Shown piece by piece: positions 1-6,797 of a stretch of DNA of 16,723 nt. The DNA comes from Bacillota bacterium (GTDB taxonomy: Bacteria > Bacillota > Clostridia > Clostridiales > Clostridiaceae). The DNA lies in contig JAUZPI010000084.1 in NCBI GenBank assembly GCA_030706015.1, positions 1 to 16,723 on the forward strand, given 5' to 3'. The notes beneath the pieces are model-generated. The model saw nothing but the letters and a program-made list of their open reading frames with translations, made no database searches and was not told the origin of the DNA. A program made the translations under genes and the position numbers. Positions within the stretch are counted from its first letter, which is position 1, and each line of letters opens with the position of its first letter.

Positions 1-6
1 CAATAT

Positions 7-80
7 GCGGGTGTAGCTCAATGGTAGAGTTCCAGCCTTCCAAGCTGGCTGTGAGAGTTCGATTCTCTTCACCCGCTCCA
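7..80 (+). tRNA. tRNA-Gly (anticodon TCC)
   Basis: The sequence folds into a full cloverleaf. The acceptor stem pairs 7-13 with 70-76, the D stem pairs 16-19 with 27-30, and the anticodon stem pairs 32-36 with 44-48 around the 7-base loop CTTCCAA. The T arm is 53-57/65-69 with loop TTCGATT. The anticodon TCC at 39-41 reads GGA and probably GGG glycine codons. The CCA end is encoded at 78-80. A second tRNA gene follows 64 bases downstream on the same strand, so both may come from one precursor. Confidence 0.97.
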
Positions 81-96
81 ATAAATATAAGGTATA

Positions 97-122
97 AGCC
101 CGAAATCGAAAGATTTTGGGCT
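97..122 (+). other. GAAA-capped 11-bp hairpin between the two tRNA genes
   Basis: Bases 97-107 pair with 112-122 over 11 bp, with a single G-T wobble, and are closed by a GAAA tetraloop at 108-111. No run of T follows, so a classical intrinsic terminator is not supported. It could be a processing or stability element in a tRNA precursor, or a weak terminator. The pairing is read directly; the role is inferred. Confidence 0.55.
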
Positions 123-144
123 AATGCTTTACAGAATAATATAT

Positions 145-221
145 GCGCTCATAGCTCAGCTGGATAGAGTGACGGACTTCGAATCCGGAGGTCGGGGGTT
201 CGACTCCCTCTGGGCGCACCA
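145..221 (+). tRNA. tRNA-Arg (anticodon TCG)
   Basis: A full cloverleaf is visible. The acceptor stem is 145-151/211-217, the D stem 154-157/167-170, the anticodon stem 172-176/184-188 around loop CTTCGAA, and the T stem 194-198/206-210. The anticodon TCG at 179-181 reads the arginine codon CGA. The CCA end is encoded at 219-221. The outermost pair of the anticodon stem is an A-G mismatch (172/188), while the other four pairs are canonical, so the gene still looks functional. Confidence 0.96.
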
Positions 222-247
222 ATGAATAGAATAAGTAGCTCATAGTA

Positions 248-296
248 AATAATCCCACGAGTTATAGATTTATATCGAATAACTCGTGGGATTATT
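248..296. terminator. Bidirectional terminator-like hairpin
   Basis: A perfect 18-bp inverted repeat (248-265 with 279-296) has a 13-base loop. It lies between the end of the tRNA-Arg gene on the plus strand and the stop codon of the minus-strand DUF4352-type gene, so it could end transcription from both sides. The flanks are AT-rich but have no long T run, so termination is inferred from stem strength and position. Confidence 0.75.
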
Positions 297-329
297 ATTA
301 TAGGAAATGCAATTTATATAATTTGAATT

Positions 330-989
330 TTATTTTAGTACTACTTCTATGGATGAATTAGAGAATACTCCTCCAGAGCACTGCAGGATGTATGTATCAT
401 CAGTGGACTTTTTAGAGGTTTCAAATACAAGAGTTCGTTTTACAGCTGCATTTGGTTTCAATTCTTTTAGATCCTTATTGGAATATGCTAATTCTACACT
501 ATTAACACCATAACTACTGGTATTAGCCTTATTCTTTAATTTGAAAACAGGACTTTCAAAGGTTTTTGATTTAGAGCTTAAGTTTGTTATTTCTAATGTT
601 ATAATTATCAAGTTTGATTTTGCATTCTTATTTGTTTTGTCTTGATTTAATTCTTTTATATCTGCTATGTTTAATATCCTATATTTTATATTGTTAACAT
701 TAATAGATTGGCTCATGTTAATTTGATGTGTAGATTCACTGCTTGAAGCATTAGTATTGTTCTTATCATTTGTAGAAGAACTGTTATTGTCATTAGATGA
801 TGTTTTATTAGGATCTGAATTTTTTGTATTATCTTTATTTGTGTTACTTATTTCTTTTGTTGAAGGTGAAGTTTTAGTGTTTTTTGAATTAAACTGGTTA
901 GCTACAACTGCGGCTATGCCAACTAAAATAATTGCAGTAAGCAATACCATTAAGGATTTAGGGTTAGGTTTCTTCTTCATTTTTTCCAT
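330..989 (-). CDS. Membrane-anchored DUF4352-type extracytoplasmic protein
   Basis: A 219-residue protein. The start chosen is the ATG at 989, which has an AAGGGGG ribosome site 7 bases upstream; the 49 extra residues of the longer open frame have no such support. A Lys-rich N-terminus is followed by one hydrophobic segment (about residues 12-31). There is no lipobox cysteine, so it is probably a signal anchor. A low-complexity Ser/Asn/Thr/Lys linker spans about 33-88. The C-terminal part (about 90-219) has the beta-strand pattern of DUF4352 (telokin-like) domains, including a hydrophobic strand followed by an EITN motif (133-136) and a final VxF/TxD-type stretch. Such proteins sit on the outer face of the membrane and their function is mostly unknown. 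It is monocistronic here, divergent from the cyclic-di-GMP gene, and has its own promoter at 1022-1050. The family call is by pattern recognition only. Confidence 0.82.
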   Translation of the reverse strand: MEKMKKKPNPKSLMVLLTAIILVGIAAVVANQFNSKNTKTSPSTKEISNTNKDNTKNSDPNKTSSNDNNSSSTNDKNNTNASSSESTHQINMSQSINVNNIKYRILNIADIKELNQDKTNKNAKSNLIIITLEITNLSSKSKTFESPVFKLKNKANTSSYGVNSVELAYSNKDLKELKPNAAVKRTLVFETSKKSTDDTYILQCSGGVFSNSSIEVVLK

Positions 990-1021
990 GGCAATTCCCC
1001 CTTGTTTTATAGTACTAGTAA

Positions 1022-1050
1022 ATAATATCACTAATGTAAGTAAAAGTAAA
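1022..1050 (-). promoter_or_regulatory. Sigma-A-type promoter for the DUF4352-type gene
   Basis: On the minus strand, TTTACT (1050-1045) lies 17 bases before TATTAT (1027-1022). This matches 4 of 6 and 5 of 6 consensus bases at the ideal spacing. The start point would fall near 1015, giving a leader of about 25 bases that includes the AAGGGGG ribosome site. The promoter is spanned by a 10-bp inverted repeat (1026-1035 / 1060-1069). Confidence 0.6.
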
Positions 1051-1069
1051 ATGGTATAAATTAGTGATA
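1026..1069. repeat. 10-bp perfect inverted repeat across the promoter
   Basis: TATCACTAAT at 1026-1035 is the exact reverse complement of ATTAGTGATA at 1060-1069. One arm overlaps the -10 box of the minus-strand promoter; the other lies just upstream of its -35 box. The 24-base gap puts the arm centres 34 bases apart, roughly three helical turns. A regulator binding site is possible; no regulator is identified. Confidence 0.55.
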
Positions 1070-1180
1070 AATCTAATGAATATAGAATATATGAGTGATT
1101 TTTAGGCGTTATGAGAAAATTTAAAAAGTAAAGCATTTAATAAAATATTTACATTTATCTACGAGTTATTATTGTAAACG

Positions 1181-1209
1181 TTGTAATAAACGTGTTTTAT
1201 GTGTATAAT
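1181..1209 (+). promoter_or_regulatory. Sigma-A-type promoter for the PocR-GGDEF-EAL gene
   Basis: TTGTAA (1181-1186), a 17-base spacer and a perfect TATAAT (1204-1209) form the best promoter in the divergent region. Transcription would begin near 1216, leaving a leader of about 225 bases before the ATG at 1443. The small dyad ACGTT/AACGT (1178-1182 / 1189-1193) overlaps the -35 box and could be an operator, but it is short. Confidence 0.7.
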
Positions 1210-1263
1210 ATAATAAAAAGTGTGTATCATTAATAGTTCTAAGTTTAGTAAATGGAAGTTTTG

Positions 1264-1398
1264 TGGATATTTTTATATCCATGTAATAAATTTATCCGAT
1301 GACTACCAGCCGTAAAAACTCCCGCTTCTACAAGCGGAAGATAACGGCTGCTACATCCATGGATAACGAGTTTTAAGCGTCTTTAACGCTAAGAACTC
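1264..1398 (+). ncRNA. Structured leader RNA, candidate cis-regulatory element of unknown class
   Basis: Four nested or adjacent foldings are visible. (a) A hairpin pairs 1264-1270 with 1275-1281. (b) A long interrupted stem pairs 1292-1297 with 1361-1366, 1298-1301 with 1354-1357, 1307-1313 with 1344-1350 and 1322-1327 with 1332-1337. (c) A terminal hairpin pairs 1368-1380 with 1386-1398 with one A-A mismatch. (d) TATCCA of hairpin (a) can also pair with TGGATA at 1360-1365, which would open the base of the long stem. The block is richer in GC than its surroundings and ends just before the ribosome site of the downstream gene. It lacks the signatures I know for cyclic-di-GMP class I and II riboswitches. 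It could instead be a relic end of an IS200/IS605-type element, whose termini carry similar GC-rich hairpins. Pairings are seen; function is inferred. Confidence 0.5.
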
Positions 1399-1442
1399 AG
1401 TTTATAGGAGAGAAAAAGGTATAAGTGAACGGTGGTGAAAAA

Positions 1443-3419
1443 ATGAATTATAGTTTTAGTGAACTAGTAAGCCTTGAAAAGATAAAAAGATTGTTGGAAA
1501 GAATGCATAAGATAACAGCTGTATCATATTTTATGGTAGATGAAAATGACGTTATAATAGTCTCTAGTGATGAAAAAAACGAAGGAGTAATCTTCTGTAA
1601 AAACAATTTAAAATTATTTGATATTGAAGAAAAATACATAAATGATATTATGAAGAGTTACGATATTAAGAACAAAATGGATATGTTCCAATACGAAGAT
1701 GGTCTGGTTTGCATTGGTATACCGATTAGGGTAGATGGACAAGTTGTAGCAGAATTGTTTGCAAGTGGATTTTTGGTTTGTTCGCTTTTAAATTATGAGT
1801 CAAAAGAGTGTGAAAAAGAAGTTTTGAGTTTAATTGGAGATAACCCAGAAGTTAGAAGGCCTAATGTAAGGCTCATATTTGATTTTATAATAGAAATTTC
1901 GCAATTGATTGAAGATATATGTGTAAATAAAATTAATCAAAGAAAACTAGAGAAGAGATTAATTTTAAAGGAAAAGAAAGTTAGAGAAAATAGTGAAAAA
2001 TTATCATGTGTCTATGAACAATTGGCAGTAGCAGAAGAAGAATTAAGAAACCAAACAAATGAATTGAAAGAAAAACAAAGACATTTGAAAGCTAGTGAGG
2101 AACAAATCCAATACATGGCATATCATGATGCATTAACTGGCTTACCCAATAGAGATTTTTTTATAAATAGGCTTAATATTGAATTGGAAGATTTAAATAT
2201 AGATAAGGATGAAAAAGGGGCAATTTTTTTTATTGACTTAGATAATTTTAAGAATATAAATGATACCTTAGGACTTGAGTATGGAGATAGAATTCTAAAG
2301 AAATTTACTGAGATACTAAAAAAGTGCATTGGGAAAAAAGAGTTACTTTGCAGAGGAGAAGGAGATGAATTCCTTATATTGCAAAGCAAGATTAAGGGAA
2401 TCAGCCATGCTGAGAATACAGCAAACAAAATATTGAATCTTTTTAGAAAGCCAATTACTATAGAGGATAGTGAGGTTTATGCAACCGTTAGCATTGGAAT
2501 TACCTTGTTTCCGGATAATGGAAAAGATATGAGTACATTATTGAAAAATGCTGATACTGCTATGTATAAAGCAAAGGATCTTGGGAAAAATAGATACGAA
2601 TTTTATAGAAAATCTATGCATGAAGGTCTAATAAGAAAAACCGAGATAGAAGCAAAGCTAAGGCATGCAATAAAAAATAATGAATTTGAAATTCATTATC
2701 AGCCTCAGGTTGATTCATCAACTGGGCAGGTTGTTAGTTTAGAGGCCCTTATAAGATGGAACAATTCTGAACTAGGTAATATATCTCCTCTAGAGTTTAT
2801 TCCCATAGCGGAAGAAACCGGGCTTATCATACCCATTGGCGAATGGGTTCTTAAAACTGCCTGCAGGCAAAATAAAAAATGGAAGGATAAAGGTTATAGT
2901 TATGAAACTATAGCGGTTAACATATCTCCAATTCAGCTTCAACAAGATGATTTTGTTTATAAGGTAAAAAAGATATTAGAGCAAACATCGTTACCTCCAG
3001 AATGTTTAGAATTGGAGATAACTGAAAATGCAGTAATGAAGTCTTTGGATTCAACCGTTAATATACTGCATGAACTCCATGAAATGGGAGTTAAAACTGC
3101 TCTTGATGATTTTGGAACAGGATATTCATCACTTAGTTATCTAAAGACATTGCCTATAGATACTTTAAAAATCGATAAATCTTTCATAGATGATATTGGA
3201 AATAAGCCTTTTGAAGAGTCAATAACAGAAGGTATTATACTTTTAGCACATAAAATGAAATTAGATATTATAGCGGAAGGTGTAGAGTTAAAAGAGCAGC
3301 TTGATATTCTTAAAAATAAAAAATGTGATAAGATTCAGGGATATTACTTTAGCAAACCACGTAACCCAAAAGAAATAGAAAAGATACTTAAGCTTGGAGG
3401 ATTTGATATTAATTATTAA
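1443..3419 (+). CDS. PocR-GGDEF-EAL protein, probable cyclic-di-GMP phosphodiesterase
   Basis: A 658-residue soluble signalling protein. The ATG at 1443 follows GGTGGTG at 1431-1437 with a 5-base spacer, and the resulting N-terminus (MNYSFSELV) resembles other PocR-type sensors; a GTG at 1425 would add six residues. Residues 5-160 look like a PocR ligand-binding domain, with Cys52 and Cys90 retained. A coiled coil covers about 165-224. The GGDEF domain (about 225-390) has the signature EGDEF (306-310) in place of GGDEF and no RxxD inhibitory site, so cyclase activity is doubtful. The EAL domain (about 405-650) is complete: E434-A435-L436, N493, E525, D555-D556, K576, E612 and a QGYYFSKP ending. 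It most likely hydrolyses cyclic di-GMP, with the GGDEF part as a GTP sensor. It stands alone between a structured leader and a terminator. Confidence 0.9.
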   Translation: MNYSFSELVSLEKIKRLLERMHKITAVSYFMVDENDVIIVSSDEKNEGVIFCKNNLKLFDIEEKYINDIMKSYDIKNKMDMFQYEDGLVCIGIPIRVDGQVVAELFASGFLVCSLLNYESKECEKEVLSLIGDNPEVRRPNVRLIFDFIIEISQLIEDICVNKINQRKLEKRLILKEKKVRENSEKLSCVYEQLAVAEEELRNQTNELKEKQRHLKASEEQIQYMAYHDALTGLPNRDFFINRLNIELEDLNIDKDEKGAIFFIDLDNFKNINDTLGLEYGDRILKKFTEILKKCIGKKELLCRGEGDEFLILQSKIKGISHAENTANKILNLFRKPITIEDSEVYATVSIGITLFPDNGKDMSTLLKNADTAMYKAKDLGKNRYEFYRKSMHEGLIRKTEIEAKLRHAIKNNEFEIHYQPQVDSSTGQVVSLEALIRWNNSELGNISPLEFIPIAEETGLIIPIGEWVLKTACRQNKKWKDKGYSYETIAVNISPIQLQQDDFVYKVKKILEQTSLPPECLELEITENAVMKSLDSTVNILHELHEMGVKTALDDFGTGYSSLSYLKTLPIDTLKIDKSFIDDIGNKPFEESITEGIILLAHKMKLDIIAEGVELKEQLDILKNKKCDKIQGYYFSKPRNPKEIEKILKLGGFDINY

Positions 3420-3497
3420 AAAACTGTTGCATTTTTAGTTAAGTAGATATATAATTTAAAAGTAATTTTGTTAAGGCATTGCGTAAAATGATAACAT

Positions 3498-3547
3498 AAA
3501 GAACCTCATTCGGCTTTCAGGCGGCCTAATGAGGTTCTTTTTCTCTT
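3498..3547 (+). terminator. Rho-independent terminator after the PocR-GGDEF-EAL gene
   Basis: A 13-bp perfect stem (3498-3510 with 3528-3540) encloses a 17-base loop and runs into a T-rich tract (TTCTTTTTCTCTTTTT). It lies 78 bases after the stop codon and separates this gene from the prkA operon. Confidence 0.9.
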
Positions 3548-3642
3548 TTTGAGATAAATAATTATTTTTAGTTTTAAAATGGAATATAGAATCATATTAA
3601 TTATTAACAATAAAAAATTGCAGCTAAAGGGCATAGTGCACC

Positions 3643-3670
3643 TATAGTAATCTGAAAGTTGACATATAGT
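3643..3670 (+). promoter_or_regulatory. Possible sigma-E-like sporulation promoter for prkA-yhbH-spoVR
   Basis: CATATAGT at 3663-3670 agrees with the sigma-E -10 pattern CATACAnT at all but one fixed base. TATAGT at 3643-3648 lies 14 bases upstream, where a weak ATA-type -35 is expected. The start would be near 3677, about 20 bases before the ATG. In Bacillus, yhbH, spoVR and prkA homologues belong to the sigma-E/sporulation programme, which supports the reading. The motif is loose and AT-rich DNA gives chance hits. Confidence 0.35.
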
Positions 3671-3697
3671 TCCTAGTTTGAAGGGGAGGGGATTTTC

Positions 3698-5620
3698 ATG
3701 GATTTTAAAGAACTTATAGAAAAAGATAGAGAAAATAGAAGGAAAACTAAGTTCGAGGGTACACTTCTAGAGTACATTCAGCTAGTAAGAGATAATCCGG
3801 ATATAGTGAAGTTATCCCACAAGAGAATGTACGACATAATAATGGGTAAAGGGCATGAGGTTCTAAAACCTGAAGAGAACCCAAGAATAAAAAAGATTTA
3901 TGGCAACGAAATAATTAAGAAGTATAATTTTTTTAGGGATGACTTTTTTGGAATCGATAGGATTCTTATGAAAATGGTGAATTATTTTTATTCTGCTGCA
4001 ATGAAAGGTGAAGAGGCTAGACAGGTTTTATATTTGGTTGGACCTGTTGGAGCTGGTAAATCGTCTCTTGTAGAAGCATTGAAGACAGCACTAGAGACTA
4101 GTGAACCAATTTATGCTCTTAAGGATTGTCCTATGAGAGAGGAACCATTGCACTTAATACCTAAACATTTGAGAAAAGAATTTGAGCAAAGCTTAGGCAT
4201 AAAAATTGAAGGAGATTTATGTCCAGTATGCAGACACAGGCTGAAACATGAATATAATGGACATTATGAAAAGTTCCCAGTAGTATCAACAGATTTCTCA
4301 ATTAGATCGAGAAAAGGTATAGGAGTTGTTCCTCCTGTAGATCCAAATAATCAGGATACATCAGTATTAACAGGTTCTGTTGATATATCTAAAATGGATC
4401 TATATCCAGAAGATGATCCAAGAATATTATCATTAAACGGAGCATTTAACGTGGGAAATAGAGGAATGGTAGAATTTATAGAAGTTTTCAAAAACGATGT
4501 AGAATATCTTCACACAATTATAACAGCTACTCAAGAAAAGTCAATACCATCCCCAGGTAAAAATTCTATGATTTACTTTGATGGTGTAATTGTTGCTCAT
4601 TCAAATGAGGCTGAGTGGAATAAATTTAAATCCGATCATACAAACGAAGCTATTCTAGACAGAATTGTTAAAATTGAGGTCCCATACTGTCTTGAATTAA
4701 ATGAAGAAGTTAAAATATATGAAAAGATTTTAAAAAGGAGTAATTTCAATGCACATATAGCACCTCATACAATTGAAGTAGCTGCAATGTTTGCAATATT
4801 ATCAAGACTAGCACCTTCAAATAAAGTAGACCCATTAACAAAATTAAAAATTTATAATGGAGAAGACATTGTAGAAAAGGGAACAACTAAGAAGATAGAT
4901 ATTGTAGAGCTGAGAGAAGAAACTGGTCTTAGAGAAGGAATGAATGGAATATCAACTAGATTTATAATTAAAGCAATAGATAATGCTCTTTCAATTTCAG
5001 AGCATAATTGTATAAATCCATTAAGCGCTATGGAGAGTATTATTAAATCTCTAAAAGAAATGGATATGATAGATGAACAAAAAAATAAATATTTAGCATT
5101 TGTTCAGGATACTATTAGGAAAGAATACAATAAGATATTGGAAAAAGAAATAACTAGAGCATTTATACACAGTTTTAGAGAACAGGCTGAAAGTTTATTT
5201 AATAACTACCTAGATAATGCAGAAGCCTATGTCAATAAAGCAAAATTAAAAGATAAATCTACTGGAGAGGAATTAGAACCAGATGAGAGATTTATGAGAT
5301 CTATAGAAGAGCAAATTGGTATATCAGAGAGTTCAGCTAAGGGCTTTAGAACAGATGTTACCTCTTATATGTTCTATTTGATAAGAAATGGCGGCAAGAT
5401 AATATATAGTTCTTATGAACCATTAAAAGAAGCTATTGAAAAGAAATTAGTGGCATCTGTAAAGGATTTATCAAGAATAATTACTAAAACAAAAGTTAGG
5501 GATAAGGAGCAAGATAAGAAGTATAGTTCAATGGTTGAAGAGATGAAATCCAACGGCTATTGTGATCACTGCTGCGATGTTATTCTGAAATACGCAGCAA
5601 ATAACCTCTGGAAGGATTGA
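3698..5620 (+). CDS. prkA: PrkA-family AAA+ serine kinase/protease
   Basis: A 640-residue cytoplasmic protein, full length for the PrkA (E. coli YeaG) family. The ATG at 3698 follows a strong GGGGAGGGG ribosome site. The N-terminal AAA+ part has a Walker A motif GPVGAGKS at residues 115-122. A CPVC pair (175-178) lies in the family insert, and the stretch RGMVEFIEVFK is a family hallmark in the ATPase core. The C-terminal half carries the PrkA kinase-like domain and ends with a CDHCC cluster (622-626). Homologues have been described as a serine protein kinase and, for Bacillus, also as an ATP-dependent protease acting in sporulation; which activity applies here cannot be read from sequence. 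It is the first gene of a three-gene operon and its stop lies 4 bases before the yhbH ATG, implying coupled translation. PrkA, YhbH and SpoVR co-occur widely (YeaG-YeaH-YcgB in E. coli). Confidence 0.95.
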   Translation: MDFKELIEKDRENRRKTKFEGTLLEYIQLVRDNPDIVKLSHKRMYDIIMGKGHEVLKPEENPRIKKIYGNEIIKKYNFFRDDFFGIDRILMKMVNYFYSAAMKGEEARQVLYLVGPVGAGKSSLVEALKTALETSEPIYALKDCPMREEPLHLIPKHLRKEFEQSLGIKIEGDLCPVCRHRLKHEYNGHYEKFPVVSTDFSIRSRKGIGVVPPVDPNNQDTSVLTGSVDISKMDLYPEDDPRILSLNGAFNVGNRGMVEFIEVFKNDVEYLHTIITATQEKSIPSPGKNSMIYFDGVIVAHSNEAEWNKFKSDHTNEAILDRIVKIEVPYCLELNEEVKIYEKILKRSNFNAHIAPHTIEVAAMFAILSRLAPSNKVDPLTKLKIYNGEDIVEKGTTKKIDIVELREETGLREGMNGISTRFIIKAIDNALSISEHNCINPLSAMESIIKSLKEMDMIDEQKNKYLAFVQDTIRKEYNKILEKEITRAFIHSFREQAESLFNNYLDNAEAYVNKAKLKDKSTGEELEPDERFMRSIEEQIGISESSAKGFRTDVTSYMFYLIRNGGKIIYSSYEPLKEAIEKKLVASVKDLSRIITKTKVRDKEQDKKYSSMVEEMKSNGYCDHCCDVILKYAANNLWKD

Positions 5621-5624
5621 TTGT

Positions 5625-6791
5625 ATGGCTATTTTTAGGCAATTCAATCCTATTGATCATGATAGGGCTGTGGAAGACAAGAGAAGGCATCGTCAACTAG
5701 TTGAAGATTCTATAAAGAAAAATCTTGCAGACATATTATCCGAAGAAAGTATAATAGGTCAAAGTCAGAACAGAAAGATAAAAGTGCCCATAAAAGGATT
5801 AAAGGAATACCAATTTGTATATGGAAAAAATGTACCTGGGGTTGGAAGCGGCGATGGTTCTGAAAAGAGAGGAGACAAGATTGGCAGCGAAAAGGATCAA
5901 GCTAAGGGAAACAAAGGTGCAGGCAATGATGAAGGTGAAGATATTTACGAAACCGAAATCACTGTTGAAGAAGTAGTTAATTATATATTTGATGATTTAA
6001 ATTTACCTAATTTAGATAAAAAAAGATTTTCCGAGGTTTTATCGGAAAATTCAACTAAAAGAGCTGGTTATCAGAAAAATGGTATTAGACCAAGATTGGC
6101 TAAAAAACGTACTGTAATAGAAAAATTGAAAAGAAAGCAAGGAGCTAAAAGGGCTCTTCTAGAAGAAAATGCAGATGTTCAAGAATTTGAACGATTTCCT
6201 TTTAAGGAAGATGATTTAAGATATCATAGAATTAAGCAAACAAAGAAGAAGGAATTTAATGCTGTAGTTATGTGTATTATGGATACCTCAGCATCCATGG
6301 ATCAATCAAAAAAGTATTTAGCTAGATCCTTTTTCTTTCTGTTATATCAATTTGTTAAAATGAAATATGCAAATGTAGAAGTAGTTTTTATTGCACATTC
6401 CACTGAGGCAAAGGTAGTAACGGAAACTGAATTTTTTCACAAAGTAGAGTCTGGAGGAACATATATATCAAGTGGGTATAGAAAAGCTTTAGAAGTAGTT
6501 CAGGAAAGATACAGTCCATCCTTTTGGAATATATATGCGTTCCATGTTAGTGATGGTGACAACTGGACTGAGGATAACGAGAGGGCAGTGGAATATGGTA
6601 AAAAACTTTGTGAAACCTGTAATTTATTTGGGTATGCAGAGATAATGCCGGCTGCTTATTATAGTACCATTAAGAAAAAGTATATGGACGAAATACATCA
6701 TAAAAACTTTGCAGTGACATCCATAAGTAAAAAAGAAGACTTATGGTATGCATTTAAAAGTATGCTTAGAAACGATTTGAAGGAGGGGTGA
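5625..6791 (+). CDS. yhbH: YhbH/YeaH family protein (DUF444, VWA-like domain)
   Basis: A 388-residue protein matching the sporulation protein YhbH family. The ATG at 5625 lies 4 bases after prkA and uses GGAAGG in the end of prkA as ribosome site. The N-terminal third is charged and partly low-complexity (Gly/Ser/Lys/Glu, about 72-106), probably disordered. The C-terminal part (about 205-385) is a von Willebrand A-like fold with a metal-ion-dependent adhesion site: D220-x-S222-x-S224, T279 and D310 in VSDGDN. This suggests metal-dependent partner binding, and the likely partners are the PrkA ATPase and SpoVR. AAA+ ATPases are often paired with VWA proteins, a useful parallel but not proof of a common mechanism. 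In Bacillus, yhbH loss affects sporulation. Nothing is truncated. Confidence 0.94.
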   Translation: MAIFRQFNPIDHDRAVEDKRRHRQLVEDSIKKNLADILSEESIIGQSQNRKIKVPIKGLKEYQFVYGKNVPGVGSGDGSEKRGDKIGSEKDQAKGNKGAGNDEGEDIYETEITVEEVVNYIFDDLNLPNLDKKRFSEVLSENSTKRAGYQKNGIRPRLAKKRTVIEKLKRKQGAKRALLEENADVQEFERFPFKEDDLRYHRIKQTKKKEFNAVVMCIMDTSASMDQSKKYLARSFFFLLYQFVKMKYANVEVVFIAHSTEAKVVTETEFFHKVESGGTYISSGYRKALEVVQERYSPSFWNIYAFHVSDGDNWTEDNERAVEYGKKLCETCNLFGYAEIMPAAYYSTIKKKYMDEIHHKNFAVTSISKKEDLWYAFKSMLRNDLKEG

Positions 6792-6797
6792 TAAGCA

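Noticed and set aside
757..1059. Plus-strand 100-codon open frame antisense to the DUF4352-type gene
   Set aside because: It mirrors the low-complexity linker of the opposite-strand gene, has no ribosome site and resembles no known protein.
330..1136. Longer 268-residue version of the minus-strand DUF4352-type protein
   Set aside because: The extra N-terminal 49 residues would be encoded across the promoter and ribosome site; the ATG at 989 has an AAGGGGG site and gives a normal signal-anchor N-terminus.
1264..1398. Known cyclic-di-GMP class I or II riboswitch
   Set aside because: The conserved core motifs and tetraloop-receptor pieces that I know for those classes are not present, despite the cyclic-di-GMP gene downstream.
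3468..3485. Second Rex-like site beginning with TTGTTAA
   Set aside because: Only the left half matches; the right half reads TTGCGTA-like sequence, and the site lies before a terminator, not a promoter.
3659..3664. Perfect TTGACA upstream of prkA as a -35 box
   Set aside because: At 16-18 bases downstream there is only the G-rich ribosome site, so no -10 box exists for it.
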